NCBI RefSeq assembly: GCF_900184245.1
Contig: NZ_FXXB01000003.1
Span: 1 to 64,000 of the forward strand
Reading direction: 5' to 3'
Length of the DNA: 64,000 bases
From: Brachybacterium massiliense
GTDB taxonomy: Bacteria > Actinomycetota > Actinomycetes > Actinomycetales > Dermabacteraceae
The notes under the pieces are model-generated. The model was not told the origin of the DNA, ran no database searches, and saw only the letters and a program-made list of their open reading frames with translations. Each line of letters opens with the position of its first letter. Within the stretch, counting starts at the first letter, position 1. Made by a program: the position numbers and the translations under genes. This document shows positions 49,059 to 56,440 of the stretch, piece by piece.

Positions 49059-49099
49059 CACGAGGGGCGGGGCACCGTCACGGTGCCCCGCCCCTCGTG
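49059..49099. terminator. Bidirectional terminator between whiB7 and the DUF5679 gene
   Basis: Perfect 19-bp stem (49059-49077 with 49081-49099, left arm CACGAGGGGCGGGGCACCG) with a 3-nt loop between converging genes. Confidence 0.85.
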
Positions 49100-49147
49100 G
49101 CATCTGGCCGATCAGCGCGAGCGGATCGCCTGATGGGAGAACTCGGC

Positions 49148-49306
49148 TCAGGCCTTGCCGAGGATCCGGTTCAGCTTGGTGCCGCACTCCGGGCACACGG
49201 CCTTGGCCATGCGACGACCGTTGGAGACGACGACGTTGCCCTCGGCCTCTCGCTTCTCACGGCACTTGACGCAGTAGAACTCTCCGGCATAGGTCTCGTC
49301 GGCCAT
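49148..49306 (-). CDS. DUF5679 small zinc-ribbon-like protein
   Basis: 52 aa with two CxxC pairs: FYCVKCREKRE and AVCPECGTKLNR, a probable zinc ribbon. The middle (EGNVVVSNGRRMAKA) is typical of DUF5679. GAGGAG lies 6 nt before the ATG at 49306. Function unknown. The open frame upstream is not conserved-looking. Confidence 0.85.
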   Translation of the reverse strand: MADETYAGEFYCVKCREKREAEGNVVVSNGRRMAKAVCPECGTKLNRILGKA

Positions 49307-49547
49307 ATCCGCTCCTCGTTGCTTGTCATGGTTGGACATCCCGGACGCGCAGCTGACGCCGCGGCGTCCGGACCGGATCCACTCTAACGGCGCGGGTGGG
49401 CGTGCACGAATCCGGAGGTGGGGGAATGTGGCCCGATCGGGGCGGCCCGTCGCGCGCTTCGGGTGGAAGGAGCTCTGCGAGGAGCTGAGGAAGTGCGCAC
49501 GACGAGCCGACATCGGAGGCCCCGTAGGCGGCGTGAGGCCTGGAGGG

Positions 49548-49623
49548 CCGTGGGACCCCGGGGGCGCTCAGCACCACGCGCACCTTCCCCGTGTGCGTCC
49601 TGCTAGTTATCCCGGGGTCCCAC
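49548..49623. repeat. Large structured hairpin in the 49307-49842 intergenic region
   Basis: A 14-bp perfect outer stem (CGTGGGACCCCGGG at 49548-49561 with its complement at 49610-49623) encloses AGCA/TGCT and then ACGCGCAC / GTGTGCGT (one G-U) around a CTTCCCC loop, making about 26 base pairs in 76 nt. It is about 240 bp upstream of the DUF5679 start and 220 bp upstream of the YgjP gene. It resembles neither a tRNA nor a known ncRNA that I can name. The remaining part of this 536-bp gap shows no gene I can support. Confidence 0.6.
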
Positions 49624-49681
49624 GTGGAGGGAAACTTAGCGCCTGCGCACCGGGCGGGTCAAAGGAGGGACGGGGATCCGC

Positions 49682-49711
49682 TGTGGACAACTCGGTCTCC
49701 GCTGTGGACAG
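49682..49711 (+). promoter_or_regulatory. Direct repeat with DnaA-box-like sequences
   Basis: TCCGCTGTGGACA occurs twice, 21 bp apart. The first gives TGTGGACAA (49682-49690), exactly the reverse complement of the actinobacterial DnaA box TTGTCCACA; the second, TGTGGACAG (49703-49711), has one mismatch. TGTGGATGA follows at about 49797. No dnaA or dnaN gene is nearby, so this is not an obvious oriC. Confidence 0.5.
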
Positions 49712-49842
49712 AGTGTCGATGACGGTGGGGCGGCTGTGGAGGAACGATCGGATCCGCCGGTCACGACGGTCTGACCGGCCCTTTGGTGATGCACAGATGT
49801 GGATGAACTTTTCTCGTCGATCGGACGTGCCAGGCTGTCCCC

Positions 49843-50454
49843 ATGAGTGATCTCGTCCTCCATGAGCACGTCTTCGGCCCCCGCGGAGAGCGGGTGCTGG
49901 TGCGCCGCAGCGCGCGCCGGCGCCGCACCGTCTCCATCACGCGCCGCGACGGGGACCTCGTGATCGCCATCCCCGCCGCGTTCAGCGCCCGCGAGGAGAA
50001 GCAGTGGGTGACGAAGATGGTCGACCAGCTGGTCGCGAAGGAGGCCCGGCGAGCTCCGGCGCGCCGCAGCGATGCCTCGCTGCGTCAGATGGCGCGAGAG
50101 GTCAGTGAGGCATATCTCGGCGGCCGGGCGCACCCCACCTCCGTGACCTGGTCCACGCGGCAGAACCAGCGCTGGGGCTCGTGCACCCCCTCGGACGGCA
50201 CCATCCGCCTGTCCCATCAGCTGCAGGGCATGCCGGACTACGTGGTGCGCTCGGTGATGATGCACGAGCTGGTGCATCTGCTCGTGCCCGGCCACGGCCC
50301 GGAGTTCAAGGCGCTGATGGCGCGCTACCCGCAGGCCGAGAAGGCGCAGGGCTTCCTCGACGGGGTCTCCTGGGCCAAGCACCTGCCGCCCGAGGGCGAG
50401 GACGTGATCGGTCAGGACGAGGCGGGGGAGCTGCCGCTCCAGCGCGCCAGATAG
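49843..50454 (+). CDS. YgjP-type (DUF45/M48) metallopeptidase
   Basis: 203 aa. The zincin motif MHELVHLLVPGHGPEFKALM (HExxH, third ligand His after GHG) lies near residue 142, preceded by QNQRWGSCTPSDGTIRLSHQ, the YgjP hallmark. ATG at 49843, with CAGGCT about 7 nt upstream and no Shine-Dalgarno. Its last 43 bp overlap the converging Nudix gene. Biological substrate unknown. Confidence 0.87.
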   Translation: MSDLVLHEHVFGPRGERVLVRRSARRRRTVSITRRDGDLVIAIPAAFSAREEKQWVTKMVDQLVAKEARRAPARRSDASLRQMAREVSEAYLGGRAHPTSVTWSTRQNQRWGSCTPSDGTIRLSHQLQGMPDYVVRSVMMHELVHLLVPGHGPEFKALMARYPQAEKAQGFLDGVSWAKHLPPEGEDVIGQDEAGELPLQRAR

Positions 50455-51089
50455 GGCGCGAGCGCCTCGAGGGTCGCGGCCAGATCCGCCACCGTGCCCT
50501 CCGGCAGCGCGGAGGCGTCACGGGCCGTGCCCTCGCCGGTGCGCGGCCACGGCACCCAGCGCACCTCGGGGGACTCCTCGCTCGCGGTGAGGGGAAGCTG
50601 AGACGCGGGTGCGGCGGCACGGAACAGGTACTGCACGTCCCAGTGCTCGGCGCAGGCCCCGAAGGCCGCATCGAGCGCATGCTGATGCAGCACCGCCGGC
50701 CCGGGTCCGATCCGTTCGAGCTCCTCGAGCCCGATCTCCTCGGCCACCTCGCGGCGGGCGGCGCGCTCGAGGCTCGTCTCGCCCTCCTCGAGGTGCCCGC
50801 CGGGCTGGACCCAGAAGCGTCCCTTGCGATGCCACAGGAGCGCCACGTGGTCGCCGTCGGCATCGACCACGATCGCGCTCGCGGTCAGATGTCGCGGCCC
50901 GCCCTCGCGCAGCAGGCCGCGCGGAGTCGTGCGCAGCAGGTGCCGGTACTGCTCCACCAGCTGCGGCGCGGAGACCGCAGAGCCGGCCAGCGCCAGCTCG
51001 GCCAGAGCTTCGGCCACCTGCTCGTGGACCTGCGCGTGGGCGTGCTCGTGGACCTGCGCGGGGACCCGCTCGGAGCGGTCAGCGGTCAT
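50412..51089 (-). CDS. Nudix hydrolase
   Basis: 225 aa. The complete Nudix box GGHLEEGETSLERAARREVAEEIGL sits near residue 96. The N-terminal 50 residues are His/Glu-rich (VHEHAHAQVHEQVAEAL) and probably helical. The surrounding sequence (WVQPGGHLE, HWDVQYLFRA) resembles actinobacterial NUDIX proteins of unknown substrate. ATG at 51089 overlaps the preceding gene by 11 bp, so they are coupled. Confidence 0.87.
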   Translation of the reverse strand: MTADRSERVPAQVHEHAHAQVHEQVAEALAELALAGSAVSAPQLVEQYRHLLRTTPRGLLREGGPRHLTASAIVVDADGDHVALLWHRKGRFWVQPGGHLEEGETSLERAARREVAEEIGLEELERIGPGPAVLHQHALDAAFGACAEHWDVQYLFRAAAPASQLPLTASEESPEVRWVPWPRTGEGTARDASALPEGTVADLAATLEALAPYLARWSGSSPASS

Positions 51090-52617
51090 CGTCGCCGTCG
51101 GGGGAGTCCTCCGTGCCGTCGGCCTCCTCGGCGCCGGGGCGGCGCAGGCCGCCCTGCTCGTCCTCCTGCGGGGCCTGCTCGTGCCCGTCGCCGTCGAGCA
51201 GCTTCGCGAGCTCGGCGTCGAAGTCCTCGGGCAGGGAGACCTGCGCGAGGTCCTCCGCCTCCTCCTCGGAGGCGGCCTGGCGGGGTGCCTGCGGGGTGCC
51301 CGAGAGCACCTCCGCGGTGGGCAGCAGATCGGGGTGGTCCCACTTCGCCTCGCGACCGGAGGCGCCCTCGGTCGCCAGCACGCTCTCCCACCAGGAGCGC
51401 GCCTCGCGTACCCGGCGCGGGCGCAGCTCGATGCCCACGGTCTGGGAGAGCATCTGCTCGGCCGGGCCGCCCGAGGCGCGCCGGCGCCGCAGCACCTCGC
51501 GCATCGCCTCGAGATCGGGCAGCTTGCCCTCGAGCGCCTCGGTGGTCACGTGATCCACCCACGCCTCGATCAGCGCGAGCGTGGTGGCCAGCTCCTCGAG
51601 CGCCCGCTCCTGCGAGGCGCGGCGGGTGAAGACGAACATGTCCTCGGGGCGCTTGGCCTGCATCGCCTCGGGATCGGAGAGGTCCAGGCCCCGCACCATC
51701 TCGTCGAGCGCATCGAGATCCAGGGTGATCCCGCGCGAGTAATCCTCGATCGCGGAGAACAGGGCCCTACCCAGCCACGGTGCGGCCGCGAACAGCGCCG
51801 TGTGCGCGATCTCGCGGGCCGCCAGGAAGATCCGCGCCGCGCCCGGGTCCAGGGAGTGCGCGGAGATCAGGTCGTCGACGTTCGCGGCCACCAGCGCCGG
51901 CTCGGCGTCGCGTCCCAGCGGAAGCCCCAGATCGGTGGTGCCGGACGCCTCACGGGCCAGGGACCCGATGGCGTGGCCGAACTGCACGCCGAACATGGTC
52001 CCGCCCATGCGCTCCATCATCGCCGCAGGATCGCCGCCGGGCATCTGCATGCCCGCGCCCAGATCACCCATCTGACCCATCTGGGCGGCGATCGCCTCGC
52101 CGATCGCGCCGGACATGTACTTCGCCACCGGCTCCACGATCGGCTTCCAGCGCGGCAGGGTGCGGTGCAGCCAGGTGCCGCGGCTGTAGACGCCGAGCTC
52201 CGTGGCCGGCACGTCGATCGCGATCACCGGATCCAGCCACAGGCGCGCCACCTGGGCGGCCTGGCGCAGCTCGGAGATCGAGGACTCACTCGGCGTGGGA
52301 TCGCCCGGCGTCCCGGCGGGAGCTTCCCCACCGGGGATCCCGGCCTGTCCGGCGGCGGTGCGCCGTGCGATGTCCTCGGCCATCTGCCAGTTCACGGGGT
52401 CATCGCCCTGCGCGGCGAACATGTGCTGCATCTGCGCGGCCGCGGCCCGCAGCATGGCCGGGTCCTGCGGCAGATTCGCCTGCTGGGCCAGCGCGGAGAG
52501 GTCCAGACCCTCCAGCGCGCCCTCGGGGAGCGCGTCCCCGAACGTCTCCTTCAGGAAGCGCTTGAGCGCCTCCTCGTCCATTCCACCGGGTCCACCCGGG
52601 ATCGCGGCATCGTTCAT
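51079..52617 (-). CDS. Zinc-dependent metalloprotease-like protein (zincin_2 / DUF2342 family)
   Basis: 512 aa, actinobacterial family like Mtb Rv3195. An acidic, Gly/Met/Gln-rich N-terminal 180 residues (QMGQMGDLGAGMQMPGGDP) precede the conserved core with FAREIAHTALFAAAPWLGRA-like sequence (here LAAREIAHTALF), where Glu and His are the probable metal site. The C-terminal 80 residues are acidic. A strong GGAGGTGG site precedes the ATG at 52617. The family was once called coenzyme F420 biosynthesis-associated; activity is unproven. Divergent from the PDZ protease gene, as in Mtb. Confidence 0.8.
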   Translation of the reverse strand: MNDAAIPGGPGGMDEEALKRFLKETFGDALPEGALEGLDLSALAQQANLPQDPAMLRAAAAQMQHMFAAQGDDPVNWQMAEDIARRTAAGQAGIPGGEAPAGTPGDPTPSESSISELRQAAQVARLWLDPVIAIDVPATELGVYSRGTWLHRTLPRWKPIVEPVAKYMSGAIGEAIAAQMGQMGDLGAGMQMPGGDPAAMMERMGGTMFGVQFGHAIGSLAREASGTTDLGLPLGRDAEPALVAANVDDLISAHSLDPGAARIFLAAREIAHTALFAAAPWLGRALFSAIEDYSRGITLDLDALDEMVRGLDLSDPEAMQAKRPEDMFVFTRRASQERALEELATTLALIEAWVDHVTTEALEGKLPDLEAMREVLRRRRASGGPAEQMLSQTVGIELRPRRVREARSWWESVLATEGASGREAKWDHPDLLPTAEVLSGTPQAPRQAASEEEAEDLAQVSLPEDFDAELAKLLDGDGHEQAPQEDEQGGLRRPGAEEADGTEDSPDGDDDR

Positions 52618-52734
52618 GGCCACCTCCAGCATCGTCTGGGACTCCACCAGCGTACCGATCCGCACATGGGGACGTGCTGTGGGGCACGTCCCCACCGCCC
52701 CGGGCGCTCGGGCCCGGTGGGGCACAATGTCCGG

Positions 52735-53868
52735 GTGACCCCGCAGCCCTCCCGTCCCTCCCGCGCCCGCAGGGCTCGGGCGCTCATCAGGAGCTCCATC
52801 GATGATGCGCAGCTCGCACGGCCGGGGCTGGCGCTGACCTCCCTGGTGCTGCTGTGCGTGATGATCCTGGGCGGCACGCTGATGCCGGTGCCCTATGTCA
52901 TCGAACGGCCCGGCCCCGCGATCGACGTGCTCGGCGAGTACGAGGACGAGGAGATCCTGGTCATCGACGGCGCCGAGACGCATCCCACCGAGGGCGCGCT
53001 GATGATGACCACGGTCTCCGTGGACGGGGGCCCCGGCTACCGGGTCACCCCGGTCGAGGTCGTCGCCGCCTGGTTCGACCGCACCAAGATGGTGATGCCG
53101 AAGGAGGCCGTCTTCCCCGAGGGGCAGACCCGCGAGCAGACCGCGCTGAACAACGTCGCAGCCATGAGCTCCTCCCAGCAGGGAGCGGTCGCCGTGGCGC
53201 TGGACGAGCTCGACCTCGAGTACGAGCCCGTGGTGATGATCGCGGGCGTGGAGGAGGGCGCCCCGGCCGATGGCACGCTCGAGGGCGGGGACGTGATCGT
53301 CTCCGTCGCGGGGGAGAGGGCCGACGACGTCGAGGGCTATCGCGCGCTGATCCGCGCCACCCCCGAGGGCCAGGACGTGCCGATGACGGTGCGCCGCGAC
53401 GGAGCCGAGATCGAGCTCGAGGTTCCTGCGGAGATGGCCGACGGCGCGCCGCGCATGGGCGTGGTGCTCGCGGCCGGCTACGAGTTCCCGATGGATGTCC
53501 AGATCGCGGTGGGGAACATCGGCGGGCCCAGCGCCGGCCTGATCTTCTCCCTGTCCGTCTACGACCAGCTCACCCCGGGCGCCCTGACCGGTGGGCACCG
53601 CATCGCCGGCACCGGCACCATCTCGACCGATGGTGCCGTCGGGCCGATCGGCGGGATCCGCCAGAAGATGGTCGGCGCCGAGGAGTCCGAGGCAGAGTTC
53701 TTCCTCGCCCCGGCCGAGAACTGCGACCAGGTGATCGGCTTCGAGCCCGAAGGGCTCGAGGTCGTCGCCGTCGCCGATTTCGACGAGGCGCTGACCGCCA
53801 CCGAGACCATCGCCGAGACCGGCAGCGCCGAGGGCCTGCCCACCTGTGAGGACGTGAGCGCACGATGA
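52735..53868 (+). CDS. PDZ domain-containing membrane-anchored Lon-type (S16) protease
   Basis: 377 aa. One signal-anchor helix at about residues 32-54, a PDZ domain around 165-245 (EEGAPADGTLEGGDVIVSV), then an S16 protease domain with the catalytic dyad Ser266 (NIGGPSAGLIFS) and Lys311 (GGIRQKMVGA). Active site outside the membrane. GTG at 52735 with CACAAT 8-13 nt upstream, so likely leaderless. Homologous to Mtb Rv3194c. The stop overlaps the HAD gene's ATG. Confidence 0.9.
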   Translation: MTPQPSRPSRARRARALIRSSIDDAQLARPGLALTSLVLLCVMILGGTLMPVPYVIERPGPAIDVLGEYEDEEILVIDGAETHPTEGALMMTTVSVDGGPGYRVTPVEVVAAWFDRTKMVMPKEAVFPEGQTREQTALNNVAAMSSSQQGAVAVALDELDLEYEPVVMIAGVEEGAPADGTLEGGDVIVSVAGERADDVEGYRALIRATPEGQDVPMTVRRDGAEIELEVPAEMADGAPRMGVVLAAGYEFPMDVQIAVGNIGGPSAGLIFSLSVYDQLTPGALTGGHRIAGTGTISTDGAVGPIGGIRQKMVGAEESEAEFFLAPAENCDQVIGFEPEGLEVVAVADFDEALTATETIAETGSAEGLPTCEDVSAR

Positions 53869-54560
53869 GCAAGCGCAACCGCCGCCGCACGCCCCCGAAG
53901 CCCACCGTGGTCTTCGACTACGGAGGCGTGCTCAGCGCGGGTCATGACCCGGTGCCCGATGTCCACGAGCTGCTCGGCGGGGACGCCGAGGTGCTCGGCC
54001 GCGCCCTGTGGCATGAGCGCGCCGCCTATGACCGCGGTGCGCTGAGCGCCCCGGAGTACTGGGGCGCGGTCGCGGCGTCCGTCGGCGTCGAGGAGCTCAC
54101 CGATGAGGAGGTCACCGAGCTCCAGAGAGCCGATGACCGGTACTTCCTGCGGATGGACCCGCGCTCGCGGGAGCTGATCCACGACCTCGCCCGCAACGGC
54201 GTGCGGATGGTGCTGCTGTCCAACGCCTCGGAGGCCTTCGGCGAGGCGGTGCGCAGAGCCGACTGGTTCGAGGCGTTCAGCTTCGCGGTGATCTCCGGTG
54301 AGGAGCGCGCCGTGAAGCCGGAGCCGGAGATCTACGAGGTGCTGCTCGAGGTGCTCTCGCACGAGACCGGGGGAGTGTCCATCCCCTCCGCCGTGCTCTT
54401 CTTCGACGATCGCCACGACAACGTCGAGGCGGCCCGTGCGCTCGGCATCGACGCCCATCACTGGCCCCGCAACGGCGAGGCCGAGGGGGCGGCGCCCGAG
54501 GAGCACGGCGCGGCCCTCGCCCGCCGGATCCTCGCCGAGCGGGGAGTCCCGCTCGACTGA
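53865..54560 (+). CDS. HAD-superfamily hydrolase
   Basis: 231 aa. Motif I VVFDYGGVLS with the nucleophile Asp, motif II LLSNAS, the Lys of motif III in ERAVKPEPEIYE, and motif IV FFDDRHDNVEAARALG. The DxGGV form suggests a phosphatase of the haloacid dehalogenase type with an alpha-helical cap. Substrate unknown. Start ATG 53865 overlaps the protease stop (ATGA). Confidence 0.88.
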   Translation: MSKRNRRRTPPKPTVVFDYGGVLSAGHDPVPDVHELLGGDAEVLGRALWHERAAYDRGALSAPEYWGAVAASVGVEELTDEEVTELQRADDRYFLRMDPRSRELIHDLARNGVRMVLLSNASEAFGEAVRRADWFEAFSFAVISGEERAVKPEPEIYEVLLEVLSHETGGVSIPSAVLFFDDRHDNVEAARALGIDAHHWPRNGEAEGAAPEEHGAALARRILAERGVPLD

Positions 54561-54676
54561 CCTCTGGGAGGGGCGCGCCACCGGGTACAGTCGGACAGTG
54601 CGACGTCCCTCGAGCGGCGCCCGTCGCGGCGCGCCGAGGACATCCCCCGACCACCTTCTCCGAACAGGAACACGAG

Positions 54677-56359
54677 TTGGCTGAATTCATCTACACCATG
54701 TACAAGGCCCGCAAGGCCGTGGGCGACAAGGTCATCCTCGATGACGTCACCATGAGCTTCTACCCGGGTGCGAAGATCGGCATGGTCGGCCCCAACGGCG
54801 CCGGCAAGTCGACCATCCTCAAGATCATGGCGGGGCTCGACCAGCCCTCCAACGGCGAGGCCCGCCTCAGCCCCGGCTACTCCGTGGGCATCCTGCTCCA
54901 GGAGCCGCCGCTGGACGAGTCCAAGACCGTCCTGGAGAACGTCCAGGAGGGCATGGGCGAGCTGTTCAAGAAGGTCCAGCGCTTCAACGCGATCGGCGAG
55001 GAGATGGCCGAGCCCGACGCCGACTTCGATGCGCTGATGGCCGAGATGGGCAAGCTCCAGGAGGACATCGACGCTGCCAATGGCTGGGACCTCGACTCCC
55101 AGCTCGAGCAGGCGATGGACGCCCTGCGCTGCCCGCCCGGCGACGAGCCGGTCACCCACCTCTCCGGTGGTGAGCGCCGCCGCGTGGCGCTGTGCAAGCT
55201 GCTGCTGGAGAAGCCGGACCTGCTGCTGCTGGACGAGCCCACCAACCACCTCGACGCCGAGAGCGTGCTCTGGCTCGAGCAGCACCTCCAGCAGTACGAG
55301 GGCGCCGTCATCGCCGTCACCCACGACCGCTACTTCCTGGACCACGTGGCCCAGTGGATCGCCGAGGTCGACCGCGGCCACCTCTACCCCTACGAGGGCA
55401 ACTACTCCACCTACCTGGAGAAGAAGGAGCAGCGCCTCCAGGTCCAGGGCAAGAAGGACCAGAAGCTCGCCAAGCGCCTCAAGGAGGAGCTGGAGTGGGT
55501 GCGCTCGAACGCCAAGGGCCGTCAGGCGAAGTCCAAGTCGCGCCTGGCCCGCTACGAGGAGATGGCGGCGGAGGCCGAGAAGACCCGCAAGCTCGACTTC
55601 GAGGAGATCACCATCCCGCCGGGCCCGCGCCTGGGCAACCAGGTGATCGACGGCAAGGACCTCAAGAAGGGCTTCGGTGAGCGGATCCTCATCGACGGGC
55701 TCTCCTTCTCCCTGCCCCCGAACGGCATCGTCGGCGTCATCGGCCCCAACGGCGTCGGCAAGACCACGCTGTTCAAGACGATGGTGGGCCTCGAGCCGCT
55801 GGACGGCGGCGAGCTGAAGGTCGGCCAGAGCGTGAAGATCAGCTACGTCGACCAGAACCGCGAGAACATCGATCCGGAGAAGAACCTCTGGGAGGTCGTC
55901 TCCGACGGGCTCGACTTCATCCAGGTCGGCAAGGTCGAGATCCCCTCGCGCGCCTACGTCTCGCAGTTCGGCTTCAAGGGCCCTGACCAGCAGAAGAAGG
56001 CCGGGGTGCTCTCCGGCGGCGAGCGCAACCGCCTGAACCTGGCGCTGACCCTCAAGCAGGGCGGCAACGTGCTGCTGCTGGACGAGCCCACCAACGACCT
56101 GGACGTGCAGACCCTCGGCTCGCTCGAGAACGCGCTGCTGGAGTTCCCCGGCTGCGCCGTGGTCGTCTCCCACGACCGCTGGTTCCTGGACCGTGTGGCG
56201 ACCCACATCCTGGCCTACGAGGGCACCGAGGAGAACCCGGCGAACTGGTACTGGTTCGAGGGCAACTTCGAGTCCTACCAGCGCAACAAGGTCGAGCGCC
56301 TGGGTGAGGACGCCGCCCGCCCGCACCGCGTGACCTACCGTCGCCTCACCCGCGACTGA
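54677..56359 (+). CDS. ettA: Energy-dependent translational throttle protein EttA (ABC-F)
   Basis: 560 aa, two ABC domains without a membrane part; binds the ribosomal E site and gates translation with the ATP/ADP ratio. Walker A1 GPNGAGKST, signature LSGGERRR, Walker B LLLDEPTNHLD; Walker A2 GPNGVGKTT, signature LSGGERNR, Walker B LLLDEPTNDLD. The arm in domain 1 (PDADFDALMAEMGKLQEDID) and the basic P-site linker KSKSRLARYEEM are EttA-specific. The start is TTG at 54677 with ACAGGAA upstream. TACAGT at 54586-54591 is a candidate -10. Confidence 0.95.
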   Translation: MAEFIYTMYKARKAVGDKVILDDVTMSFYPGAKIGMVGPNGAGKSTILKIMAGLDQPSNGEARLSPGYSVGILLQEPPLDESKTVLENVQEGMGELFKKVQRFNAIGEEMAEPDADFDALMAEMGKLQEDIDAANGWDLDSQLEQAMDALRCPPGDEPVTHLSGGERRRVALCKLLLEKPDLLLLDEPTNHLDAESVLWLEQHLQQYEGAVIAVTHDRYFLDHVAQWIAEVDRGHLYPYEGNYSTYLEKKEQRLQVQGKKDQKLAKRLKEELEWVRSNAKGRQAKSKSRLARYEEMAAEAEKTRKLDFEEITIPPGPRLGNQVIDGKDLKKGFGERILIDGLSFSLPPNGIVGVIGPNGVGKTTLFKTMVGLEPLDGGELKVGQSVKISYVDQNRENIDPEKNLWEVVSDGLDFIQVGKVEIPSRAYVSQFGFKGPDQQKKAGVLSGGERNRLNLALTLKQGGNVLLLDEPTNDLDVQTLGSLENALLEFPGCAVVVSHDRWFLDRVATHILAYEGTEENPANWYWFEGNFESYQRNKVERLGEDAARPHRVTYRRLTRD

Positions 56360-56379
56360 CCGGCACCGCCCGGAGAGGA

Positions 56380-56413
56380 CGCCGCCCCGCTCGCCGATGC
56401 GAGCGGGGCGGCG
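56380..56413. terminator. Terminator after ettA
   Basis: Perfect 15-bp stem (56380-56394 with 56399-56413, left arm CGCCGCCCCGCTCGC), loop CGAT, followed by TTCTCCT. Confidence 0.85.
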
Positions 56414-56440
56414 TTCTCCTGCGGCGGGACGGGCCCGAGG

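Noticed and set aside
49548-49623. tRNA, tmRNA or SRP RNA gene
   Set aside because: The length is near that of a tRNA, but there is no cloverleaf, T-loop or CCA end and no SRP core; it folds as one long hairpin.
49323-49850. A 175-codon open frame on the plus strand in the 49307-49842 gap
   Set aside because: It runs through the hairpin and the DnaA-like repeats, overlaps the start of the YgjP gene, has no ribosome site and gives a low-complexity Arg/Gly/Ser product.
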